From: Candidatus Levyibacteriota bacterium | GTDB taxonomy: Bacteria; Patescibacteriota; Microgenomatia; Levybacterales; UBA12049 | DNA: 7,080 nt | Reading direction: 5' to 3' | Assembly: GCA_003173995.1 (NCBI GenBank) | Contig: PRDT01000033.1 | Span: 1 to 7,080, forward strand | Shown here: piece by piece, positions 1-5,202 of the stretch | Numbering within the stretch: position 1 is the stretch's first letter | Layout of the letters: every line of letters starts with the position of its first letter | Notes under the pieces: generated by a model | Seen by the model: only the letters and a program-made list of their open reading frames with translations | What the model was told of the DNA's origin: nothing | Database searches by the model: none | Program-made: the position numbers and the translations under genes

Positions 1-174
1 ATTGATGATGCAGTTGATGCTTTAATCAAAAGTGGTGTGGAATTTGAAAAATATGAAGGTATGCCACAAGATAAAAAAGGAATTATGAGAGGACTATCTC
101 ATGATATGGGGCCTGATATTGCATGGTTTACTGATCCATCTGGAAATATTCTTTCAATTCTTCAAGAAGAATAA
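1..174 (+). CDS. VOC/glyoxalase-like family protein, C-terminal fragment (5' end outside window)
   Basis: Frame 1 is open from the window edge and encodes 57 residues before TAA. It begins IDDAVDALIKSG and ends in WFTDPSGNILSILQEE. The helix 'D-A-V-D-A-L-I-K-S-G-V-E-F' followed by a strand ending 'DPSGN' is the usual last beta-alpha-beta unit of vicinal-oxygen-chelate proteins (glyoxalase, bleomycin-resistance and related enzymes). In metal-using members the segment after DPxGN carries a glutamate ligand (DPDGNxxEL). Here the matching stretch is ILSIL, with serine at that place, so this copy may not bind metal there. Substrate cannot be told from the fragment. It is probably a small cytoplasmic protein of about 120 residues with half missing. 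The gene is convergent with the next one, with one base between the stop codons. Confidence 0.75.
   Translation: MDDAVDALIKSGVEFEKYEGMPQDKKGIMRGLSHDMGPDIAWFTDPSGNILSILQEE
157..172. repeat. Perfect inverted repeat at the convergent gene end
   Basis: ATTCTTC-AA-GAAGAAT is a perfect dyad that overlaps the stop of the VOC gene and lies just past the stop of the minus-strand gene. As RNA it could form a 6-bp stem with a CAAG loop. On the plus strand a short T run (TTCTTTTT) follows about 7 bases later. It could be a weak terminator. The stem is short and AT-rich, so this is tentative. Confidence 0.3.
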
Positions 175-175
175 T

Positions 176-952
176 CTAGTTCTTTTTAATATCTCGCTTA
201 GTAATACTAAGATATCCAACAAGAAGTGCAATGATGATAGCAAGCACTAGACTTATTTCTCCAGTTCCAAATCCCAAGCCACTCATATTTTTTGCTCGTC
301 CTATCCAGTCGGCGAATGATGCACCAAGTGGCCTAGTAATAATATACGCAAACCAAAATGCCACAATTTCATTGAGTCCTAAGAAATAACCAATTGCAGG
401 AATGGCAATGATGACGCCGAAAAGTATTCCTGATGCAAAATACCCAAGGCCTAACGTTGTTGCGGTCATATCTCCAACAGCTGTACCAAGAGCAAATGTT
501 GCCATAACTGTTGCCCAATAAAAAATTTCTCTTCTGAAAGTAGAGATACTATGAATAGAAAGTGTATGTTCGGTCATATACCAAACAATAAAAATAATGC
601 TGAGAATTATGGCAAATCCTATACTTGAGAAAAGATAGGGAATACCAAGCCCAACATGCAACACATCAGCTGCCATTGTTCCAAAAATAGCCACCATAAC
701 TGCTGCAAGCCAATATATCCAGGCGACATATTTCCTGACCCAAAATTGGAGAACTATTGCTATGGCAAGACCTAGTGCACCAATACCAACAGCAACGATA
801 GGGTCAAGTTGATGAACTAAATAATCAGATGTCGTCTCTCCCATACCTGTGGTAAGGAGTTTTATAATCCAAAAAAGAAAAATAACTTCTGGAACTTTTC
901 TTGCTGTGTGACGAGAGAGAAGTTTTTGCAAAGAGTTCACGAGACTTGCCAT
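176..952 (-). CDS. COG4705-type multi-pass membrane protein with a fourfold internal repeat
   Basis: The protein has 258 residues from the chosen start MASLVNSLQ. An in-frame ATG at 985 would add 11 residues (MFDWRRSIIIV), but that codon sits in the centre of a perfect inverted repeat and has no upstream signal. The 952 start has TATAAT 7 bases upstream and GGAGAAGGAG 13 bases upstream. I recognise the family from motifs such as KVPEV-x4-FW-x2-K-x-LTTGMGE and TRPLGASFADW as the uncharacterised membrane-anchored proteins of COG4705; this is from memory, not a search. About eight membrane helices are visible (near residues 23-39, 51-70, 75-91, 104-125, 143-159, 167-192, 196-212, 232-251). The motif aromatic-W-x9-G-x4-D occurs four times with identical spacing (W28/G38/D43, W81/G91/D96, W146/G156/D161, W200/G210/D215), so the protein is probably built from four duplicated two-helix units. 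Transport of a cation is an inference from the intramembrane aspartates. It is divergent from the aldehyde dehydrogenase gene. Confidence 0.8.
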   Translation of the reverse strand: MASLVNSLQKLLSRHTARKVPEVIFLFWIIKLLTTGMGETTSDYLVHQLDPIVAVGIGALGLAIAIVLQFWVRKYVAWIYWLAAVMVAIFGTMAADVLHVGLGIPYLFSSIGFAIILSIIFIVWYMTEHTLSIHSISTFRREIFYWATVMATFALGTAVGDMTATTLGLGYFASGILFGVIIAIPAIGYFLGLNEIVAFWFAYIITRPLGASFADWIGRAKNMSGLGFGTGEISLVLAIIIALLVGYLSITKRDIKKN

Positions 953-959
953 AACTATT

Positions 960-965
960 ATTATA
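960..965 (-). promoter_or_regulatory. Predicted -10 box of the COG4705-type gene
   Basis: Read on the minus strand this is a consensus TATAAT, ending 7 bases before the ATG at 952. No convincing -35 is seen at 16-19 bp; that zone is occupied by the inverted repeat at 975-993. A purine-rich GGAGAAGGAG (975-966) lies directly upstream. It could serve as a distant Shine-Dalgarno if transcription starts further up, so leaderless and leadered readings compete here. Confidence 0.5.
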
Positions 966-974
966 CTCCTTCTC

Positions 975-993
975 CAATCAAACATTTTGATTG
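975..993. promoter_or_regulatory. Candidate operator: perfect 8-3-8 inverted repeat between divergent promoters
   Basis: CAATCAAA-CAT-TTTGATTG is a perfect dyad with 8-base arms and a 3-base centre. Its right arm overlaps the predicted -35 box (991-996) of the aldehyde dehydrogenase gene, and the whole dyad covers the place where a -35 for the minus-strand gene would be. This is the typical position of an operator that could control both divergent genes. The regulator is not in the window. Function is inferred; the symmetry is directly visible. Confidence 0.55.
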
Positions 994-1019
994 CTTCTTT
1001 GCGATAATTTTGTTATAAC
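991..1019 (+). promoter_or_regulatory. Predicted promoter of the aldehyde dehydrogenase gene (leaderless type)
   Basis: TTGCTT (991-996), a 17-bp spacer, then TATAAC (1014-1019) preceded by TGT, making an extended -10. Exactly 6 bases separate the -10 box from the ATG at 1026, so the expected transcription start (7 bases past the box) is the A of the start codon. No Shine-Dalgarno is present. Confidence 0.65.
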
Positions 1020-1025
1020 TTTCCT

Positions 1026-2402
1026 ATGAACAAGATAGTATCTACCAATCCTGGCAAAAATTATGCAGTTGTTGGTGAAGTAGAAGTTACATCCAATGAA
1101 GAAATTGTCAGAAAAGTAGCAGAGGCAAATGCTGCAAAAGAAGATTGGCGACGACTTGGTCTCACAAAACGTTTAGAATACATCCAAAAAGCCTATGAAG
1201 CTTTTAAATCCCGAGCAGATGATATTGCAGATATTATTACGAAAGAAGTTGGAACTCCTATTACCACCTGCAAAGATGAAGTGTCATGGGACTGGAGTTA
1301 TTTTGAATGGTTTTTGTCCAACGCAGAAAAGATATTAGCTCCTGAGACTTTGCAAGAGGACGAGACAACTCTTTATCAACAATTCTACGAACCAATTGGC
1401 ACAGCTGCTGTTATAACTCCATGGAATTTGCCTTTTGATTTATTTCTGTGGGGAGTTATTCCAAATCTTCTTGTCGGAAATACTGTTATTCATAAAGCCT
1501 CTACTTTGTGTGCACTTTCTGGAAAATTATTTGAGGAAATAATGGAGGGCGTTGGCTTTCCAAAAGGAGTTTTCTCAGCAGTACACGGGACAAGTGAACA
1601 AGGGGAATTTCTTGCACAGCAAGCAGTAGATCTTATATGGTTTACGGGTAGTAGTGATGTTGGTAAGCATCTCTATGAAATAAGTGGGAAGAAATTTATT
1701 AAAGCAGTTATGGAAATGGGTGGATCCAACCCTGCAATTATTTTTCCTGATGCAGATATTGATGCGATGGTAAATACGATTATGTTTAAACGTTTTGCAT
1801 ACTGTGGTCAAGCTTGTGATAGTGTAAAGCGGCTTATTGTTCATAAAGATATTTTTGATGACGTTGTCTCGAAATTAAAAGAAAAGGTTGAAGCACTTGT
1901 TGTTGGAGAGCCAGAAGATAGTAAGACACAAATTGGTCCTGTTGCGTCAGCAAAGCAACTAGAGACATTAGTGAGGCAAGTTGATGAAAGTGTTAACATG
2001 GGAGCAATAGTTGTGACGGGAGGAAAAAAGCCAGAAGGACTTCAAGGTGCATACTACTTGCCAACAATTCTCACTAATTTGAAAAAAGGTATGCCAGTCT
2101 GGAGAGAAGAAGTTTTTGGTCCAGTACTTCCTATTGTCGCGTTTGAAGATGAGGCGCAGGCGATCCGTATGGCAAATGATACATCGTATGGTCTGAGTGC
2201 ACAAATATATAGTAAAAATGAAGAACTAATAACACGGGTTTCAAGTGAAATTAAAGCAGGAAGCGTTGATATTAATGGCGCTAGTCACTTCAAGCCATGG
2301 AATCCATTTGGTGGATATAAAGACTCAGGAATGGGTCGCGAACACGGTGCCTTTGGTATCCGCGAACTCTGTCAAATAAAAGTTATTTCACAACCAAAAT
2401 AA
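1026..2402 (+). CDS. NAD(P)-dependent aldehyde dehydrogenase
   Basis: This 458-residue cytoplasmic enzyme oxidises an aldehyde to the acid. It resembles the succinate-semialdehyde dehydrogenase-like branch, but the substrate cannot be fixed from sequence. All core features are present: the oxyanion asparagine N134 (TPWN), lysine K157, the Rossmann glycine motif FTGSS (206-210), the general base E230 (MEMGG), the nucleophile C264 (GQAC), and E362 in EEVFGPV. The C-terminal PFGGYKDSGMGREHG matches the oligomerisation end of the family. The length is near the usual 450-500. Three residues after K157, where NAD-specific enzymes often have glutamate, there is T160, which would leave room for the 2'-phosphate of NADP; this is inference. 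The start is supported by the promoter 6 bases upstream. The gene probably forms an operon with the 132-residue protein gene 15 bases downstream, and may be controlled through the dyad at 975-993. Confidence 0.93.
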   Translation: MNKIVSTNPGKNYAVVGEVEVTSNEEIVRKVAEANAAKEDWRRLGLTKRLEYIQKAYEAFKSRADDIADIITKEVGTPITTCKDEVSWDWSYFEWFLSNAEKILAPETLQEDETTLYQQFYEPIGTAAVITPWNLPFDLFLWGVIPNLLVGNTVIHKASTLCALSGKLFEEIMEGVGFPKGVFSAVHGTSEQGEFLAQQAVDLIWFTGSSDVGKHLYEISGKKFIKAVMEMGGSNPAIIFPDADIDAMVNTIMFKRFAYCGQACDSVKRLIVHKDIFDDVVSKLKEKVEALVVGEPEDSKTQIGPVASAKQLETLVRQVDESVNMGAIVVTGGKKPEGLQGAYYLPTILTNLKKGMPVWREEVFGPVLPIVAFEDEAQAIRMANDTSYGLSAQIYSKNEELITRVSSEIKAGSVDINGASHFKPWNPFGGYKDSGMGREHGAFGIRELCQIKVISQPK

Positions 2403-2417
2403 ATCTTCTTCTTTTCT

Positions 2418-2816
2418 ATGAATAAAGCATTTGTTGATGAATTAGTTACCAACATGAAAAAAGCAGGTATTGTTACCAAAGCAGCTCCCTGGATGGTGGA
2501 GGGCATTGGTGAGCGGGAAATGAATGTAAGGTATGTCGGTATCAAGCCCTTTAAAGATTGGGTAGATATTATTCCGCAGTCTAACAATCTTTTAATTAAA
2601 TTTGTTATTAGTCGAAGTGAAAGTTATTTTGATTTGTTGCTTGCCAACAAACCTCCATTTGTCTGGATAACAAAAAAGCGATTCGCCACAACTGACAAAT
2701 GGGAAGTATTACTTGGTGATATAAAGCGTCGTCTTGCAAAAGATAAAGAAGAATATATGCACCATGAAGATAAAGTAGGAAATTTATATATTGTGATACA
2801 GCCTCATTTGAAATAA
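2418..2816 (+). CDS. Hypothetical protein, 132 residues, operon partner of the aldehyde dehydrogenase
   Basis: I do not recognise this family. The protein is soluble-looking, with no signal peptide, no membrane helix and no cysteine. An N-terminal amphipathic helix (about residues 3-18) is followed by a central segment rich in hydrophobic strands and aromatic residues (WVDIIPQSNNLLIKFVISRS, then PPFVWITKKRF), and a basic helix with acidic residues (GDIKRRLAKDKEEYMHHEDK, 100-119). It ends in a hydrophobic strand, LYIVIQ. It begins 15 bases after the dehydrogenase stop with no -10 box or Shine-Dalgarno in between, so it is probably co-transcribed. The reading frame is clean and its codon use resembles the neighbouring genes, so it is likely a real gene. 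No function is assigned. Confidence 0.7.
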   Translation: MNKAFVDELVTNMKKAGIVTKAAPWMVEGIGEREMNVRYVGIKPFKDWVDIIPQSNNLLIKFVISRSESYFDLLLANKPPFVWITKKRFATTDKWEVLLGDIKRRLAKDKEEYMHHEDKVGNLYIVIQPHLK

Positions 2817-2845
2817 TGTGACGAAGATCAAAGTTATATTTTTCC

Positions 2846-2860
2846 TGAGTGATATACTCA
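2846..2860. promoter_or_regulatory. Candidate operator dyad over the VIT1-type gene's -10 box
   Basis: TGAGT-GATAT-ACTCA is an inverted repeat with 5-base arms. It spans the extended -10 (TGA before TATACT) of the transporter gene, where a repressor would block polymerase. The arms are short, so chance is possible. It does not resemble a Fur, DtxR or MntR site known to me. Confidence 0.3.
2850..2858 (+). promoter_or_regulatory. Predicted extended -10 promoter of the VIT1-type transporter gene
   Basis: TGA followed by TATACT (2853-2858) forms an extended -10 ending 9 bases before the ATG at 2868. No good -35 was found at 16-18 bp. The expected transcript would have a leader of only about 3 bases. 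Confidence 0.45.
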
Positions 2861-2867
2861 AGAGAAT

Positions 2868-3590
2868 ATGAGTAATTCTAATAAAGACCTCATTCATCCC
2901 GAACAACATGGTACAAGTCACATAGCAAAATTAAACTGGCTGAGAGCCGGGGTACTCGGAGCAAATGATGGTATTGTCTCTATCGCTGGTCTTGTCCTGG
3001 GTGTTGCTGGTGCAACTTCCTCAAGAGGAATAATTTTTACTGCTGGAATTGCAGGTATTATTGCTGGCGCAATATCAATGGCAGCAGGAGAATATGTCTC
3101 AGTGAGTAGTTCGCGGGATACAGAAAAAGCACTTCTTGAAAAAGAACGCTACGAGCTGAAGCATTATCCAGAAGCAGAGTTAGAAGAACTTGCCGGCATT
3201 TATGAAAGAAAAGGACTTACTAAAGAGACAGCACATAAAGTTGCAGAAGAATTATCAGTACATGACGCAGCAGCAGCACATTTTGATGCGGAGCTAGGGA
3301 TAGATCCGAATAATCTTACCAATCCTTGGCATGCAGCATTTGCATCCGCAGGTGCTTTCTTAATTGGAGCAATTATTCCCCTGCTTTCGATAGTTATTCC
3401 TTCTGAGACAACTCGTATTCCCGTTGCTTTTATTTCTGTAGTGATAGCACTTATTCTTAATGGTGTTATTAGTGCCAAAGTAGGAAATGCAAAGGTACTA
3501 CGAGCAACAATTCGAGTAGTAAGTGGAGGAGTACTCGCAATGGTAGTGACGTATACTATCGGAAGATTATTTGGTGTCAGTGGTATCTAG
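2868..3590 (+). CDS. VIT1/CCC1 family iron/manganese transporter
   Basis: This 240-residue inner-membrane protein belongs to the vacuolar iron transporter family, which moves Fe2+ or Mn2+ out of the cytoplasm by proton exchange. The signature LRAGVLGANDGIVSIAGLVLGVAGA (25-49) marks helix 1, and GIAGIIAGAISMAAGEYVSVSS (60-81) helix 2. Aspartate D34 and methionine M71 are 37 residues apart, the same spacing as Asp43 and Met80 in the eucalyptus VIT1 structure. Between helices 2 and 3 (about 82-150) lies a charged helical domain with many glutamates (E87, E91, E93, E97, E102, E104, E106, E107, E113), the usual cytoplasmic metal-sensing and docking domain. Helices 3-5 are at about 157-178, 184-205 and 214-235. 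Length and five-helix plan fit the family. It has its own promoter and ends 8 bases from a convergent gene. A role in metal detoxification or homeostasis is likely; metal preference is not readable. Confidence 0.92.
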   Translation: MSNSNKDLIHPEQHGTSHIAKLNWLRAGVLGANDGIVSIAGLVLGVAGATSSRGIIFTAGIAGIIAGAISMAAGEYVSVSSSRDTEKALLEKERYELKHYPEAELEELAGIYERKGLTKETAHKVAEELSVHDAAAAHFDAELGIDPNNLTNPWHAAFASAGAFLIGAIIPLLSIVIPSETTRIPVAFISVVIALILNGVISAKVGNAKVLRATIRVVSGGVLAMVVTYTIGRLFGVSGI

Positions 3591-3598
3591 ATAGTTTT

Positions 3599-4204
3599 TT
3601 ATTTTGTGAAAATAAGATTGGTAAACTTCATTGAAGTTGCTGCCTTTACAAAAAGCTTTGAGTCTTCTGCATTTTGATTGCCATTATTTGCATCAAGGGT
3701 TACTTGATAAACCCACCCATTATTTTCAACACTGACTGCATTGCCAAATAAAACTCCTATGTGATTATCGAGTTGTGCCTTTTGATAGCCAGCACTTTTG
3801 CCAATATTTTGCATAGCGGTTGTGTAATTTTTATATGCATCAGCATCTGTCTGTTGGTTAAATACCTTTACAGAATAAAAGCCGTTGTGGACATAACTGC
3901 ATGTTGCACAGGGAAGTGTATTGGGAGAAAAGGCAATTAAGAATCCACCAGATGGAAGAGTATATTCTTGTTGGTTCCAGTCTGATGGTTTATCGATGGT
4001 GAAATTATATTTGTCGTTATTGTAAGTAGTCCAAGAAATAACCACAGGGTCAGCAGCGGATGTTGGTGATACTGATTGAGTGGGACTCAGGACTAGCTGA
4101 GAAGGTGTAGCGAGGGGCTCACTCTGGTGATAAAACATAAACGCAATACCAGTGACAATGACAATAAGGATGAGAAGAGTAACAATTGAAGATGGGATTT
4201 TCAT
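3599..4204 (-). CDS. Membrane-anchored extracytoplasmic protein, unknown function
   Basis: The 201-residue protein starts MKIPSSIVTLLILIVIVTGIAFMF: one hydrophobic helix at about residues 7-24 with little charge before it, so it is a signal anchor or uncleaved signal peptide. A Pro/Ser/Thr-rich linker (about 30-52) leads to a globular outer domain (about 55-200) that opens WTTYNNDKYNFTIDKPSDW. The pattern W-x-T-Y-x-N-x3-Y-x-F-x3-x-P-x-x-W is common in small exported proteins with a PsbP- or DcrB-like alpha/beta fold; that fold assignment is tentative. Two cysteines, C99 and C102 (PCATC), could form a disulfide or hold a ligand outside the cell. There is no lipobox. It lies 36 bases downstream of the zinc-ribbon gene on the same strand and may be co-transcribed, although a weak promoter of its own also fits the gap. 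Confidence 0.75.
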   Translation of the reverse strand: MKIPSSIVTLLILIVIVTGIAFMFYHQSEPLATPSQLVLSPTQSVSPTSAADPVVISWTTYNNDKYNFTIDKPSDWNQQEYTLPSGGFLIAFSPNTLPCATCSYVHNGFYSVKVFNQQTDADAYKNYTTAMQNIGKSAGYQKAQLDNHIGVLFGNAVSVENNGWVYQVTLDANNGNQNAEDSKLFVKAATSMKFTNLIFTK

Positions 4205-4210
4205 GCCTTT

Positions 4211-4239
4211 ATCTTTGCAAATTTAGCATAGGTTTGCAA
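4211..4239 (-). promoter_or_regulatory. Weak candidate promoter of the exported-protein gene
   Basis: On the minus strand, TTGCAA (4239-4234), a 17-bp spacer, then AAAGAT (4216-4211) preceded by TGC, ending 6 bases before the ATG at 4204. The geometry equals that of the stronger promoters here, but the -10 box matches consensus at only 3 of 6 bases. The palindrome TTGCAA occurs twice, 19 bases apart (4215-4220 and 4234-4239). Confidence 0.25.
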
Positions 4240-4240
4240 G

Positions 4241-4786
4241 TTATTCTTCTGGTTCGGGCGGGAGAAATTCTTCGCCGCCACTATCTTGAGACTGAGGGTA
4301 GTCTCCTGCTTTTAACCACTGAACATAGGTGCAGCCTGTTGCCTTTTTGGTCTTTTTATCCCATCCAGCGGTACTGCATTTTTTCATTTTCTTGCCAGAT
4401 GCTGTTGTGTAGAGAACTAACTTGTTACCACATTCTGGACATTCCTCATCAAGCGGCTCTGTTGTGCCATTAATCCATTCAACATAGTCACATCCCGTTG
4501 CTTTCTTCTCTTTTGCATCCCAACCACCAGTACTACACTTTTTCATTTTTTTACCAAATCTGGTAAATGCCATGATAAGTGGAGAGCCACATTTTGGGCA
4601 TTTTTCATCAAGCTTTTCTGGCTCCATTTCAAGCCATTTCACATAATCACATCCAACATTTTTCTTGGTTGCTGCATCCCAGGATCCTCCAGAACATCTT
4701 TGAAGTTTGCGGCCTGTCCGGGTAACAGTAATTGGACCAAGTGGCTTACCACATTTTGGACACATGTCTTGTGTATTTTCTGCCAT
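4241..4786 (-). CDS. Triple topoisomerase-type C4 zinc-ribbon protein
   Basis: The 181-residue protein is almost entirely three tandem four-cysteine zinc ribbons like those at the C-terminus of bacterial DNA topoisomerase I (zf-C4_Topoisom). Ligands are C9, C12, C31, C46; C63, C66, C84, C99; and C116, C119, C137, C152. Spacing is C-x2-C, then 17-18 residues, C, then 14 residues, C, repeated in every unit. Each unit also has WD five residues after the third cysteine and a final Y-V-x-W. No topoisomerase catalytic domain is present and the start is clean, so it is a stand-alone protein, not a fragment. Units 2 and 3 are much closer to each other (GKKMKKCST-x-GWD, KKATGC) than to unit 1, suggesting a recent duplication. 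A short acidic Pro/Glu tail (about 166-181) follows. Binding to DNA or RNA in the cytoplasm is likely by family analogy. It has its own promoter, divergent from the cupin gene. Confidence 0.85.
   Translation of the reverse strand: MAENTQDMCPKCGKPLGPITVTRTGRKLQRCSGGSWDAATKKNVGCDYVKWLEMEPEKLDEKCPKCGSPLIMAFTRFGKKMKKCSTGGWDAKEKKATGCDYVEWINGTTEPLDEECPECGNKLVLYTTASGKKMKKCSTAGWDKKTKKATGCTYVQWLKAGDYPQSQDSGGEEFLPPEPEE
4316..4762 (-). repeat. Three tandem zinc-ribbon coding units
   Basis: Unit 1 is at 4634-4762, unit 2 at 4475-4600 and unit 3 at 4316-4441, each 126-129 bases and about 160 bases apart start to start. Units 2 and 3 are visibly alike at the DNA level, for example around the codons for K-K-M-K-K-C-S-T, while unit 1 has diverged. 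Confidence 0.8.
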
Positions 4787-4793
4787 GAGAAAT

Positions 4794-4823
4794 ATAGTAC
4801 GGGTTAGAGGGTACGAAAGTCAA
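4794..4823 (-). promoter_or_regulatory. Predicted promoter of the zinc-ribbon gene
   Basis: On the minus strand, TTGACT (4823-4818), an 18-bp spacer and TACTAT (4799-4794), ending 7 bases before the ATG at 4786. An overlapping TATATT 4 bases from the ATG is an alternative -10. No Shine-Dalgarno is present, so a leaderless transcript or one with a single leading base is predicted. Confidence 0.5.
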
Positions 4824-4832
4824 GAGCAATCG

Positions 4833-4841
4833 TGTTATAAT
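4833..4841 (+). promoter_or_regulatory. Predicted extended -10 promoter of the cupin gene
   Basis: TGT followed by a consensus TATAAT (4836-4841), exactly 6 bases before the ATG at 4848. The -35 position (about 4812-4818) has no consensus and overlaps the -35 of the divergent zinc-ribbon promoter. The extended -10 may make a -35 unnecessary. The predicted transcript starts on the A of ATG. Confidence 0.65.
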
Positions 4842-4847
4842 CTGTTT

Positions 4848-5183
4848 ATGGCAAAAGTAACAAGACAGCAAGCGGTATTTCATGCACGAGATGGTGTAAG
4901 TGCATATTATTATCAATTACCTGAAATTAATAGTGGGACAACTGTTGCATATGCAGAGTTTAAAGGCGAACACGGACAACGAACCATTGGCGAGAGGTCT
5001 AGAATTTATTATATTTTGGAAGGGGATGCGACCTTTATGATAAATGATGAGAAATTTGATGCAACTGCTGGCGATACGATTGCTATTCCTTCTCAAGGCA
5101 CATACAATCTGTGGCCAAAGTCAGAAGTCGTGAAAGTGCTTCTTATCATGGAACTCTTGGACACGAGTAAGTTACCAAAGTAA
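4848..5183 (+). CDS. Small cupin-fold protein lacking the usual metal-binding residues
   Basis: The 111-residue protein is a single beta-barrel cupin. Upstream in-frame codons reach back to an ATG at 4707, but that would overlap the divergent zinc-ribbon gene and run through its promoter; the start at 4848 is fixed by the TATAAT 6 bases upstream. Cupin motif 1 is normally G-x5-H-x-H-x3,4-E-x6-G. Here the region reads TIGERSRIYYILEG (46-59), with no histidine and R52 at the glutamate position. Motif 2, normally ending P-x-G-x2-H, reads AGDTIAIPSQGTYN (74-87), with N87 in place of histidine. The fold residues are kept (G59, G75-D76, P81, G84) but the metal site is gone, so it is more likely a binding or regulatory cupin, or a sugar-type isomerase relative that needs no metal, than an oxygenase. 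The MFS transporter gene follows after 19 bases, so the two probably form an operon and may share a ligand. Confidence 0.82.
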   Translation: MAKVTRQQAVFHARDGVSAYYYQLPEINSGTTVAYAEFKGEHGQRTIGERSRIYYILEGDATFMINDEKFDATAGDTIAIPSQGTYNLWPKSEVVKVLLIMELLDTSKLPK

Positions 5184-5202
5184 GAAGGTCTCATGTTAAT
5201 GC

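Noticed and set aside
1575..2587. Minus-strand frames inside the dehydrogenase and the 132-residue protein gene (1575-1844, 1968-2204, 2372-2587)
   Set aside because: They lie fully or mainly opposite well-supported genes, encode no recognisable domain, and have no promoter or ribosome site.
3200..3478. Minus-strand frame inside the VIT1-type gene
   Set aside because: It is a shadow of a clearly conserved transporter on the other strand.
3555..3600. ACTATC...GATAGT followed by six T as a terminator of the VIT1-type gene, with palindrome TATCTAGATA (3584-3593)
   Set aside because: The arms are only 6 bp around a 29-base loop that lies inside the coding region, and the compact palindrome would leave a 3-bp stem. 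There is no convincing stem-loop.
4214..4239. TTTGCAA repeated twice as a possible iteron or operator
   Set aside because: Two short copies 19 bases apart are not enough for an iteron array. They are noted only as part of the weak promoter candidate there.
4186..4473. Plus-strand open frame of 95 codons opposite the zinc-ribbon gene
   Set aside because: It is the antisense of the cysteine-rich repeats, has no start signal, and its composition follows from the opposite strand.
4707..4847. N-terminal extension of the cupin frame by 47 residues
   Set aside because: It would overlap the first 80 bases of the divergent zinc-ribbon gene and read through both promoters. The extension has no cupin-like sequence, and the ATG at 4848 has a consensus extended -10 six bases upstream.
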